From the NCBI GenBank assembly GCA_947650365.1, contig OX393557.1, forward strand, positions 31,704,709 through 31,768,708: a DNA stretch of 64,000 bases. Reading direction: 5' to 3'. The translations under genes and the position numbers were made by a program. Position 1 is the stretch's first letter; each line of letters begins with the position of its first letter. The DNA is from Chamaelirium japonicum. Taxonomy: Eukaryota; Streptophyta; Magnoliopsida; Liliales; Melanthiaceae. Under the pieces are notes generated by a model. The model saw nothing but the letters and a program-made list of their open reading frames with translations. It was not told where the DNA came from and did no database searches. Positions 51,968 through 61,592 of this stretch are shown piece by piece.

Positions 51968-52280
51968 TTTTAAAACGCGTCTTCTATGTTTGGGAGGAAA
52001 AAATATATAAGTAGCTCAGGATCTTCTTCTCTCCAGACGATGTAGAGCTAACTCATGGCCTTGTATACCTCACCTCACCTCATCTCACCCCATCCATCTT
52101 GACATCACATCCTCAGGAGTCTTGGCTCTTGGTCTATTGGATCTTGGTCGTCACAATCGATCCCCCTTAGGGCTACACGTCCACGTGCAGGGTTAGACCC
52201 CCCCATTGCGAGGAGAACCGGATCTGATACTATTTTGCAACATCCGTCCCAAACACACAAGATAGTGTCCGCTTTGCCCA

Positions 52281-52381
52281 TGCCCGCATGAGACCTTACT
52301 AGGGGATCACCCATCCTAGTACTACTCTTGCCCGAACACGCTTAACTACGGAGTTCTTACGAAATCCGTAGCGGCACACGG
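52281..52381 (-). ncRNA. 5S rRNA-derived sequence in the other LTR of Cassandra copy 2
   Basis: The minus strand contains CTCCGTAGTTAAGCGTG and AGTACTAGGATGGGTGA, then a diverged TCCCCTAGTAAGG where copy 1 has the intact C-box region. Confidence 0.8.
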
Positions 52382-53110
52382 TTTTAAAACACGTCTTCTA
52401 TGTTTGGGAGGGAAAATTATATAAGTAGTTCAGGATCTCCTTATCTCCAGGCGATATGGGGCTAACTCGTGGCCTTGTACACCTTACCTCACCTCGCCTC
52501 ATCCATCTTGGCATCCCAGCCTCAAGAGTCTTGGCTCTTAGCTATTGGCCTATTGGATCTTGGTCGTCACATTGCATGCGCTTTATATGGAAAAATTACT
52601 CTCAAACAAGTTGTTCTTGAAAGATGAACTGTATGATCTGCGCATGGAAGAAAGTGATGATCTGATGTAAAACCTAAATAAATACAATTGGTGTATATCA
52701 GATCTGCTACGAGTGAAGGTGAAGTATAAGGATGATGACAATTAGTTGTTATTTTTACGATCTCTTCCTCCATCCTTCAAACACTTCATGATCAACGTCA
52801 GCAAGTTGACTCTCAAGTTTGAGGAAGTCATCCAAGCCATCTTCTCCCAAGCCAAGATGTGTAACAACACGTGAGAAGATGCGAAAGGTGTGAGACTCGT
52901 GTTTAAGAGTTGTAATGAGCATTGAGGATCAAAGAATAAGAATGATAGAAGTCATAGCCGAGGAAATAGTAATCTAAATCCCGGTCAAGGAAGAATGTCG
53001 AATGCTTCCATTGTGGGAAGAAAGACACTACAAAAAAAATATAACAAGTTGAAGGCAAAGATGAAAGAGACAAAGAAGATCGAGAACTGAGTTGCTTTCG
53101 GTATCATAAG

Positions 53111-54299
53111 ATAATCTCACTTCTTCTCAGTAAGTTCTTGACCTTGTTGTACTTTCCATATTTGAGCAAATGGAAAATAGTTTGACACATATGAGGAGAA
53201 GGATTGCGACAAAACCCCTGTTACGAAGAGAGGGAGAGAGAATAGGTTTGGGGAGAAAAACTCCTTGTATTATCTCATCAATCTCATTGTTGCTACATAA
53301 GACTACCTCTCTTTATATAGAGAGAGAACGCACACCATTACATTACCACAACCGAGGTGGGACTAATAGAATACTAACACACTACATCTAATACTTCCCG
53401 TCAAACTGATATAAGGTATAAACCGACACCTGCACGCCAACGCCATTGATAGTTGTCGCTCCCTCGACGTCATGTGACACAAAATTCAATACCATCTCTT
53501 GCTAGATTATTCCTAAGTAAAGATGTGTATAGTTTTATAGACACCTTTGCTAAATTGTTGGTTAACTCTCATCGGAACTTGAACTCATTCGACACCAAGC
53601 TAGCTAGCGACCACCATGATGATTATTGATCAGAAAGCCACACGGCATCGCCAGATGTTGTCGAGGGAGCTCGGACCGCAGGATCACACCCCATTGGGCG
53701 GGCTGTGATCAGTTGTTTTGCTCGAGTAATTAGCCCACATGATCTCTTAATTTGTTAATTAGGGCAATTTTTATATACTAAAAAGGGGATACCTTTATCT
53801 AATAAATAGATAACACTCGTAATCCTGTTGTGTTGGACCACCTCCTCTTGCTTCAAATCTCCTCCAGTCGATTAGCCCCGGTCGGTGGGCCCGGCACACA
53901 TCACAGCCGCACGATGCTGTGATGTGTCGGGCCCACCGGGGCTGAGGAGTTTACTCCTCCTCAATTGACATAATATAAACTGATTATAGTTGTAATCCAA
54001 TCAATTGGTTACTTGATTATGATTAATTAACAAGGGATTATCGATAAAACCGTGCCATAACTTTAGACCAGGTGAGGTGCACATTAAATCGTGTGTGCAT
54101 CCATACGAGGAGGCAGTTAGTTGAGGCAATTTGGAGTAGGTTCTAAACCTATCAATACACCCTATGGAATTTGCATCTTTATTTATGGAAATAGAAGGCC
54201 TAGTTGCGGTCCTTTTACCAAAGGCAGCTCCCGTCTAAAGGCAATGTGCCTTATTCCCATAGTCAGGCATGTCTATAAAACACTTCCTTTTCTTTGTTT
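53111..54299. other. No gene seen; LTR-like fragment and a short foldback
   Basis: 53170-53400 resembles a degraded LTR (CTCTTTATATAGAGAGAG). The foldback at 53874-53942 is listed separately. The remainder is anonymous. Confidence 0.35.
53874..53942. repeat. Short foldback related to 59384-59539
   Basis: AGCCCCGGTCGGTGGGCCCG pairs with CGGGCCCACCGGGGCT, and CACATCACAGC with GCTGTGATGTG, around a 7-base loop. The flank CTCCTCCAGTCGATT resembles CTACTCCAGTCGGT in the larger foldback at 59 kb. Confidence 0.7.
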
Positions 54300-54507
54300 C
54301 CCCCGTCGTCTCAGGCTGCACGCCACGCACCCACCTGCTTTGAGGCTTGTGTGGTGTGGGTGGTGTCGGCAAACATTTTATTCACGGCGTCTTCTTTACC
54401 GACGGTCAGTGATGAAAACTATTACCGTTGGAAAAGATTTTTCCAGATGAAAATTGATTTGTGTTGACAGTTAATTTCCGTCGGTAAAAAAATGGTTTGG
54501 TGTAGTG
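54300..54507. mobile_element. CACTA-type transposon end (single terminus)
   Basis: Ends GGTTTGGTGTAGTG, complement CACTACACCAAACC. Subterminal GACGG and CCGTCGG words (TTTACCGACGGTCAG, TTCCGTCGGTAAAA) are typical of plant CACTA elements. No matching left end was found. Confidence 0.5.
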
Positions 54508-55802
54508 ACATACTCTCTTTATATTAGCTTCTTTATAACATTCTCTCTATTTCAGTCTCTCTATAACATTCTATCTACATCATTTTTTAATCAAAAGTAT
54601 ATAAATACTAAGTATTTCCCCTTCTTTACTCAAAACTATACCGGTAAACATAATGTTTATCTCTATAATTGAATAAATCTTGGTGGTTGTACAAGAAATG
54701 GAATCGGATCTTGCTTTCATCAAATAAATAACTAGTAGGGTTCTATGCCTTAACCCTCCACAGATGTGTAATAGGTTTCTTAAAAAAAAAAAAGATAAAT
54801 CTTTTGCCAGGGATGATTATCTCTAGGGAAAATTACATTGACCTCTCTTGAGATTTGGGGGAAATATAATAACACCCCTTCTGTTTGAAATATTACACTG
54901 ACCTCCCGAAAGTTTAATTTCGTTGTATTATCCGAAATCTTCCCTTGACAAATAGTTTTAGCATGTTGTCAGCGAATAAATCTGAAAATACATAGTTTAT
55001 TCTTATTTAAAATTTCAAAAAAAAAATGCTACAAGTTGGAAATACAATTAGTAATCCACTGTATCAAATCCAAGTCAGTTTAAAAAGAAAAAAAATATGT
55101 ATTTTCATAATTATTCAATTACAACATCCAAACCTGTTTGTCAAGGGAAGATTTCTGGCAATACAAGTAGACCTCTCAACTGACCGGGTCATGATCCGAA
55201 TCTGATCCAAAGTCGTAGGTTTGGTATTAGTTTTTTGATCCGAGATCTGATTGAAAACGATCTGACCCGAATCGAAATACTATCGGATCAAATTCGGATC
55301 TATCCTGGTCCAATCCGAGTAAGATCCATTCCGATACATTTACTCAGCCTTTATTCTATATATATATCATAATTTGTTTGATGCCTAACCCAACCATTTT
55401 TTTTCAAGCATTGATGCCGAACCCAAACATTTTTATTATTTTAACTTTCGGATCTATGGATTACCAAATCCATTGGCCCAGATAATCGACAATATAAACT
55501 TAGAAGACTCAAGTTTCTGTTTGATTGTTCATGCATGTTGTTCTGATCTTCCAGACCTGCCAATGGACTGAATCATGGTTTGGATTCGAGCCTAATCTGA
55601 AAACTCCGGGTTTAATATTAATATTTTTGTTCGAGGTCAGATGAAGAAAGATCCGATTCGACTTGAAATATAAATGGATCAAATTCGGTTCAACCCTGAT
55701 CTAGTCAAAAACCGACCTGTTGACATGCAACATACAACGAAACCTCCAAGAAGACGAGTGTAACATGTAGACTACATATATATATGCAAGAAAATTTATT
55801 TT
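54508..55802. other. No gene seen; two degraded repeat-like stretches
   Basis: 54825-55180 has TE-like text (TTGACCTCTCTTGAGATTTGG, CACTGACCTCCCGAAAG). 55185-55735 is rich in GATCCGA and GATCTGA words like the hAT-type elements, with weakly inverted ends (CAACTGACCGGG and CCGACCTGTTG). No clear duplication was found. Confidence 0.35.
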
Positions 55803-56883
55803 TGGGTAATTTTGGCTTTCACCCCAAGTTTATCCCCGTTTTTGATTTACACCTCCACTTGTTTAAAAGTTTAATTTACACCCCTATTTCGTTTGTGAGC
55901 TGTTTATAGGCGTTAGGCGGGCTGAGCTGGCCTACTTTCGATATTGCCCTTGCTGGTATGGCTGAATCAACGATTGGGATTGTAATGGCCTTCCATGCTT
56001 AATCAAAAGGTTGAGATTATTTTTCGTAAAATTGAGGCTGAGTTCATCAGGAAAATCGAGCTCATCCCCAATTAATCCACTGTTGATGCCCTTCACAGAG
56101 GAGAAAGATCGTGCCTTGATCGATTGATCGGTCGGTTGGTCAATCCTTCTGTCCCCCCGTCCTTTATTACATTTTGATCGATCTTGAAATCTTTGTTTCT
56201 CATCCCCAATTCGGTTTTCTCGATGTGTCATCCCCAAATAATCTATTTAGGGGATGAAATCTCGCGTTGTGTAGTACTAGCTAGTTTAGGATTTGGATTC
56301 TCGTGTTGTTCAGCTCCGTGATCCCCCTTTTTTATTTAGAGATACAAATACAAAGGGTCGAGAGAAGAGAAGCAGGAGGGTGCTCTGTTCTGCTCCGTTC
56401 TTGGCTCACAATAGCCTCCGATTCTGTGATACATGATGAGAATGTGTTATTTTTACCCGTGCTTACCATTTTCTCCATCTGGATATTCCTTTTGCTTCAA
56501 TTCTTATTCGCAAGCATGTCAATAAATCGGTGATCGGATTTCTACTCACAATCCGAACTAGATTTGCTAATTTATTCCACGGGATCGGTTTGTTTCACAT
56601 GATCATCCCCAAAAGTGATTTCATATCCAAAACTGAGTTCATCTCCCAATTTTCGAAAAAATAATCCCAACCATTTGATTAAGCCTGAAAAAGGCTATTA
56701 AATTCCCAAACGTTCATCCATCCACACAACCAATAGCAATATCAGAAGTAGGCTAGCTCATGAAAACCTAATCCCTATAGACCTCTTGCCATCACAAGAG
56801 GGTGTAAGTGAAATTTTTAGCCAAGTAGGGGTGTAATTCAAAAACTGTCATAAACCTGGGGGGGTGATGGTCAAAATTACCCA
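55803..56883. mobile_element. Long-TIR element, about 250-bp inverted repeats, upstream of the TPR gene
   Basis: The left end TGGGTAATTTTGGCTTTCAC and the complement of the right end (TGGGTAATTTTGACCATCAC) match. Similarity continues through GTTTTTGATTTACACC, GCCTACTT..GATATTGC, and GCTTAATCAAA..GGTTG to about 56055 on the left and 56628 on the right. The unpaired middle is about 570 bp with no recognisable protein. It resembles a Mutator-like or foldback element. It ends about 400 bp before the TPR gene start codon. Confidence 0.7.
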
Positions 56884-57129
56884 TCGAGCCTACTTTTCAT
56901 TCCATACTTGATACATCATTGGGAGTTGGGCCCAAACCCACTAAGATTTTCTCTCTCATTCTCCATTCTCCTCACCCCCGCCCAAAGTACAGCAAACCTT
57001 AACCGAAGCCCCCTTTGTCGTGTTTCCGCTCCTTTTCCCCTCCGTGAAAAGCCGCAACAAAAGTCCCAGGTTGAATAACGTGAGCATATATCACCCTCAT
57101 GCGCCGCTAGGTGTCCCCCTCTCCCACCC

Positions 57130-57199
57130 ATACCTTTCCATCCTCTCTCTATCTCTCTCTCTCTAGATCTCTTTCACCCTCCCTTTCCATCGATCCCCC

Positions 57200-57283
<84 letters not shown>
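57130..57283 (+). repeat. (CT)n tract in the 5' leader of the TPR gene
   Basis: A mostly pyrimidine stretch, with about 78 uninterrupted bases of CT at 57204-57282, runs directly into the start codon (CTCTCCATGG). A weak TATA-like CATATATCA is at about 57085. Confidence 0.95.
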
Positions 57284-57284
<1 letters not shown>

Positions 57285-57289
<5 letters not shown>

Positions 57290-59147
57290 CTTAAATGTAG
57301 TACAGAGCAAGAAGCAGCCAAAGAAGAAGAAGAGCAACACCACCACCATGGGCGTGGGGGAAGAAGGGGACTCCTCCCCTACCTGCTGCTGTTTCTTCTG
57401 CGCCGTGAGGGAGCCGGACGCCCGGCTCCGGCGCTCGAGGCTCACGACCTTCTTCCGCGACATGCCCTACCGTGACGACCAGGAGCACGTGCTGGTCATG
57501 AGCGGCATCTGGAGCATCGCCATGGCCCACCCCGACGACCTGGAGCTCCCCTCCCTCGGGGCCCTCCGCTGCGCCGCCCTCCTCATCGCCCGCGGCCTCG
57601 CCGACCCCGCCTGGCTCCGCCGTCACCAGAACCTCTACATCCCCTACTACGCCGCCCACATCCTCGGATCCTACACAATCCGAGTCCCCACTCTCGCTGC
57701 CCTCGCCCTCACCGCCGGCGCCCTCCCCCCGCTCCTCGGCCTCCTCCGCGGCGGCCTGACCTGGGTCGAGCAGCGGGTGGCCGTCCGCGCCCTCGGCCAC
57801 CTCGCCAGCTACCGCGCCACCTTCGCCGCCGTCGCCCTCCACGGAGAGCAGGTGGTTGGCCTCGCCATGCGCCTCGCCTCCACCTGCCTCGACACCGTCT
57901 ACAACGACTTCGTGTCGCTGCCGCCGAGCCGCCGGCCGAGGTACCACCGGGACCTGCTGGTGCGGGGACTCGGGGGGGCGGAGATGGAGGGCCGCAAGGC
58001 GGAGGAGTGGGCCAGCCAGCTCCAGTGCTGGTCGCTCTACCTCCTGGGCTGCTTCGCGTCGAGGGACCGCTCCTCCCACACCTGGATCTGCCGCGACGTC
58101 GGGTTCTTGAGGGACCTGAGTCGGATGTGGGGAGGGATGGTGAACGGCGACTCCCCGGCCGGCGTCGGGCTGATGAGGATCCTATGCCGCAGCGAGGTCG
58201 GGCGGGAAGCGATGGCGGGGTGCCCGGAGGTCGTGGAGAGCCTCTGCAACCTCTCGAGATCGTCCGACGACTGGCAGTACATGGGCATCGACTGTCTCCT
58301 GATGCTCCTCGACGACCCGGTCACCAGGCGCAAGGTCATGACCGTCGCCGCGCCCTACCTAGTCGATCTCTCGGAGCTCCGGAGCCTCGGAGCAAGGTGC
58401 AAGCTCGGAGACAGCATCACCAGGTCTTTGATCCATGATTTCGAGCCTGGCTGCGGCGACGGAGTGATCAGGAGCTTGTGGGAGTTGAAGGTGGAGAGGA
58501 AGAGTAGAGAGGCGGCGATGGCCGCGGAGGAGGCAAGGGAGAGGCGGGAGAAGGCAACGGCGAAGAAGAAGGAGGGGAACGAGCGGTTCTGGTCGGGGGA
58601 CGTGGAAGGAGCGGCGGCCCGGTACACGGAGGCGCTGGAGCTGTGCCCGCTGAAGCGGAGGAGGGAGAGGGCCGTGCTGCTCAGCAACCGGGCGCAGTGC
58701 CGGCTGCTGCTGCGGGATCCGGACGCGGCGATCAGCGACGCGACGCGGGCGCTGTCGCTGGCGGGCCCCGCGAACCGGCACGGGAAGAGCCTGTGGCGGC
58801 GGTCGCAGGCGTACGACATGAAGGGGATGGCGAAGGAGAGCCTCATGGACTGCGTCATGTTCGTCAAGGCTTGGTTCGAGGGTGGGGAGGAGGGGCGGGC
58901 CAAGGTCCCCTACTACGCCACCCGTATGATTAACAAGCAGATGAGCGCCGTGGGTCTCTTCGCAGGCGTTGCTGCACGCTGCAGCACAGCAACCAGAGAC
59001 GTAGACGATGATGATGATGATGCCGATGACGATGACGATGACGATGCCGACGACGACGTGAGTCTGGCCGCCATTGCAGAAAAGCCGTATGGTCGAGGAG
59101 GACGGGAAGGCAAAAGCAAAACAAGGAAGGGGCCCGGAAGGAACTAG
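57285..59147 (+). CDS. ARM-like / TPR co-chaperone-like protein
   Basis: A 620-residue protein. Start chosen at 57285 (CCATGGAC) after the CT tract; the frame stays open upstream only because CT repeats lack stops, and 57348 (CCATGG) is an alternative start. Residues about 60-420 form an alpha-helical, Leu/Ala-rich region resembling ARM-type repeats (GALRCAALLIARGLAD, QRVAVRALGHLASYR, SPAGVGLMRILCRSEVG). Residues about 425-540 are three TPR units: KKKEGNERFWSGDVEGAAAR, ERAVLLSNRAQCRLLL, HGKSLWRRSQAYDMKG. The Lys/Asn, Asn and Lys/Arg at clamp positions suggest binding of an HSP70/HSP90 C-terminal EEVD. An Asp-rich stretch near 574-590 and a basic C-terminus follow. Plants have proteins described as ARM-repeat/TPR-like with this order; the exact role is unknown. 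It is single-exon and GC-rich, and probably cytosolic because no signal peptide is seen. Long antisense frames are shadows. Confidence 0.85.
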
Positions 59148-59325
59148 AGGCTAGGAGATCCAGCGAGGACCGCACGATTTGAGAAAGGAGAAAATGTCGG
59201 GGCGCGGTCAGATAGGTTGAAGCCACAGCCGCTCGATCTTTTGCATCCCGTTTGGGGCTGAATGCTATTCACCAGTTGGGCTGGGTGTAACAGGCGATTG
59301 TGATTAATTTTAACTTTAACCTATC
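59148..59325 (+). other. 3' flank of the TPR gene
   Basis: Presumed 3'-UTR and flank. No perfect AATAAA was seen; GATTAATTTTAACTT lies near the end. Confidence 0.35.
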
Positions 59326-59992
59326 TAGGGCATCTTCAACTGATTCCTAGTTAGGATATCACAAGGAACAATCCTGGATTTCAGATCTACTCCAGTCGGT
59401 CGGTCCCGTTGGTGGGCTCGGAGCTCATCACAACCGCAAGCAATCGCTTGAGTGCGATTCACTTTTGGGTCGCTAGTCATTTTGAGACCGTGATGCACGT
59501 AGGGCTCACCGATCGGGGCCAACCGACTGGAGAAGATCTGAACACACTATCCTACGTAGGAACAAGGCCCCACTTGTGTAGCCATCTCATCTAAATCTTC
59601 TAGTTGGGAGGAGTTCCACTCCAATCGAATCCTAGCTAGGTGACTAAATCCCAACGAGGGTATCCTAGCCACTTTGCGCAAAACCCCCTCCCTCCAACCC
59701 CCCTAAATTTGCACCAAATCCCTCTCCAAAAGAGAAAAAAAATATGATGGTTTGATATGGGGCTTGCAACATGGGGGAATAAATTTCCAAGTGAGGGCGG
59801 GTCTGTGCAAAAGTTTTATCCGATCAAATTGTGGGCTTTGGATAACTCACCCCCACACGTCAATATCATCCGAAGGTGAGTGCCACGTCGGTCTTAGGAT
59901 AATCCTTCGGATTCGATTGGAGCGACATTTTGTCGCTCTGACCGCCACATGAGCCTTAAGATAATCCTTTGGACTCGGTTGGAAATGCTCTA
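59326..59992. mobile_element. MITE with AGAGCATYTCCAAC ends, containing a foldback
   Basis: The left end TAGGGCATCTTCAACTGATT and the complement of the right end (TAGAGCATTTCCAACCGAGT) are inverted. A long foldback at 59384-59539 lies in its left part. The target duplication is uncertain. Confidence 0.5.
59384..59539. repeat. Foldback, about 47-bp arms
   Basis: GATCTACTCCAGTCGGTCGG and GGTGGGCTCGGAGCTCATCA pair with TGATGCACGTAGGGCTCACC and CCAACCGACTGGAGAAGATC. The spacer is about 60 bp. Related to 53874-53942. Confidence 0.7.
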
Positions 59993-60029
59993 ACCTCAAA
60001 GGATCTTTTCCAAAAATCTAGTGTTATTT

Positions 60030-61530
60030 TTTTCTTGGGGGGACTTAGTGATAGGTCCTTGACAATAGATTGATCATTTTGATGAGTATGACATGCAAAG
60101 AGATAGTTTTGCACCAGATCCCTTTTGAAAAGATGTGTTTTACAGCAAGTTCAATGTTGACCCTTTCCCCCCTTTAAATGGAAAAATTGTTCATAATCCT
60201 ATAATCTTTCTTTTTTTTTTCTAAGACATTCATGATCCTGAAATCACATAGAAGAATAATAATTCGAAAAAAAAGATCGAGTAACAATTCTTTAGGAACT
60301 CACATTTCACTATAGAAACTACAATAATTTCAATGTAGCAGTTACTGTGACTACTACACTAAAATTATTGTAGCAGCTAAAGTGACTATTGTAGTGAAAT
60401 CTATGTAGCAAAGATAAACAATATGCAAAGTAGTATAGCAAAGAGTAACAATATGCATGCAATTGTTCCTCTTCTGCTACAGTACTTTCAAGATTGTTAT
60501 TTTTTTTCAGTGATTTCACTATAGCAAAGAGTTGAGTAATAATCTACATATTACTGTAGTAAAGGAGTAACAATTGCATATTGTTACTCTTTGCTACAGT
60601 GAATCACTGTATCGGTTACAATGAAATATGATTTCAAAGAATTGTAGTTACTTGTTTTGTACCTAATTGTTAATTTTCTTTACCCGTCCTTATTGCTAAA
60701 TCTGATAAATTTGAAGGACCTAACACATATTTGTCATATGAGTGTGATTCACAATTTGGGGTGGGTTGCTATGATCTGGTGCCACATCAGGACGTTCGTA
60801 TTAATCAATGTTGTTTTTCGACTTTGGGGGGCCGAGGGGGCTTAGCCATAAGTCATTTTAAGAAAATCATTATTAGCTAAAGGACATGCAAGTTCTTTGT
60901 TTTGTACCAGATCCCTTCTTGAAATATAGTTTTCCAACAAGTCCCCAATCATCCATGTTACTATTTGTTATAGTATTTTAAAGATTTTGGCTATTGTGAT
61001 TTCAATGTAGCAAATTGTTACTCCATACGATAATATTTTATAGATTTGTACTACATTGATTTTACTGTAGCAAAGAGTTACAATCTTCACATATTGTTAA
61101 ATTGTTACTCTTTGCTATATTGATTTAATTGTAGATTTTTGTAGATTTTTACTACATTGATTTAAATTGTAGATTTTTGTAGATTTTTACTATATAGATT
61201 TTTTGTAGATTTTTGTAGATTTTTACTATATTGATTTTTACTATATTGTTAAATTGTATATTTTGTAGATTTTTACTATATTGATTTAATTGTAGCAAAG
61301 AGTAACAATTTTTGCATATTGTTATTTATAGTAAATTACTATAGGGATTTATGTGAAATAGCAAAAATGTTATTCATCTATATGCTTTCTTTGTAACCCC
61401 TATATGTAGGGATAAAATAAATATTAAAAAATAAAATAGTTACAAAGGGACTACATGCACTAAATATCAATATTATTTGTTCTTTAACTAGTAAAGCATC
61501 TGCTTCAAGGACCTAACACATATTATCTCT
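60030..61530. repeat. 795-bp tandem duplication rich in a palindromic GCAAAGAGTAACAAT motif
   Basis: Matched points about 795 bp apart are CAGATCCCTT at 60116/60910 and AAGGACCTAACACATAT at about 60713/61508. Both units carry several copies of TAGCAAAGAGTAACAAT and its complement ATTGTTACTCTTTGCTA, sometimes as near-palindromes around GCATAT (about 60567-60600). 61130-61285 also has short repeats of TTGTAGATTTTTGTAGA. No coding was seen. Confidence 0.7.
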
Positions 61531-61592
61531 TTTTTCTTTGGGTATTATTATTTGCACCTATAAAAACCATAAGTGCCCCAGTCCCTACTTAA

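Larger units (their letters stand above)
51822..52571 (-). mobile_element. Cassandra TRIM retrotransposon, copy 2
   Basis: The target duplication is TTGCA (51817-51821, 52572-52576). LTRs are about 51822-52155 and 52236-52571 (334 and 336 bp). The primer-site complement is GATCTGATACTA (52221-52232, mutated). Same LTR plan as copy 1, in reverse. LTRs differ more from each other than those of copy 1, so it is older. Confidence 0.92.
51552..53065 (+). pseudogene. Copia gag relic, split by Cassandra copy 2
   Basis: Starts MGSMKINLKHFDKKINF with later LSDEVMHSLMEETFDLAMYV. The Cassandra follows at 51822. After it the frame resumes LYGKITLKQVVLERLYDLRM, LLFLRSLPPSFKHFMINVSK, FEEVIQAIFSQAKMC, and a zinc knuckle beginning CFHCGKK near 52998. 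Stops and a shift at the knuckle make it non-functional. Confidence 0.75.
50840..53110 (+). mobile_element. Partial Copia: LTR remnant and gag, interrupted by Cassandra copy 2
   Basis: LTR-like sequence (CTCGCTCGAGCGAG near 50857, CGCTCGAGTGAG near 50945) ends near 51446, followed by ATTGGTATGATGAGCTC, a decayed primer site. A gag frame follows. After the zinc-knuckle region the element stops near 53110; no pol or 3' LTR is present. Confidence 0.6.

Noticed and set aside
34271-52381. Four 5S rRNA genes as a 5S rDNA cluster
   Set aside because: Each is inside an LTR of an element with target duplications, in pairs of opposite orientation between elements, and the 5' third is diverged. They are Cassandra parts.
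53026-53038. CACTACAAAAAAA as the left end of a CACTA transposon partnered with the end at 54507
   Set aside because: These bases fall where His-Tyr-Lys-Lys codons of the Copia gag zinc knuckle are expected (after CFHCGKK), and the flanking trinucleotides do not match those after 54507.
57111-57284. Upstream in-frame ATG giving a 678-residue TPR protein
   Set aside because: The added residues are encoded almost wholly by CT repeats (Leu-Ser runs); 57285 has a better context and starts the non-repetitive sequence.
57291-58903. Antisense ORFs of 262 and 182 codons over the TPR gene
   Set aside because: Same cause: GC-rich sense coding sequence lacking antisense stops.
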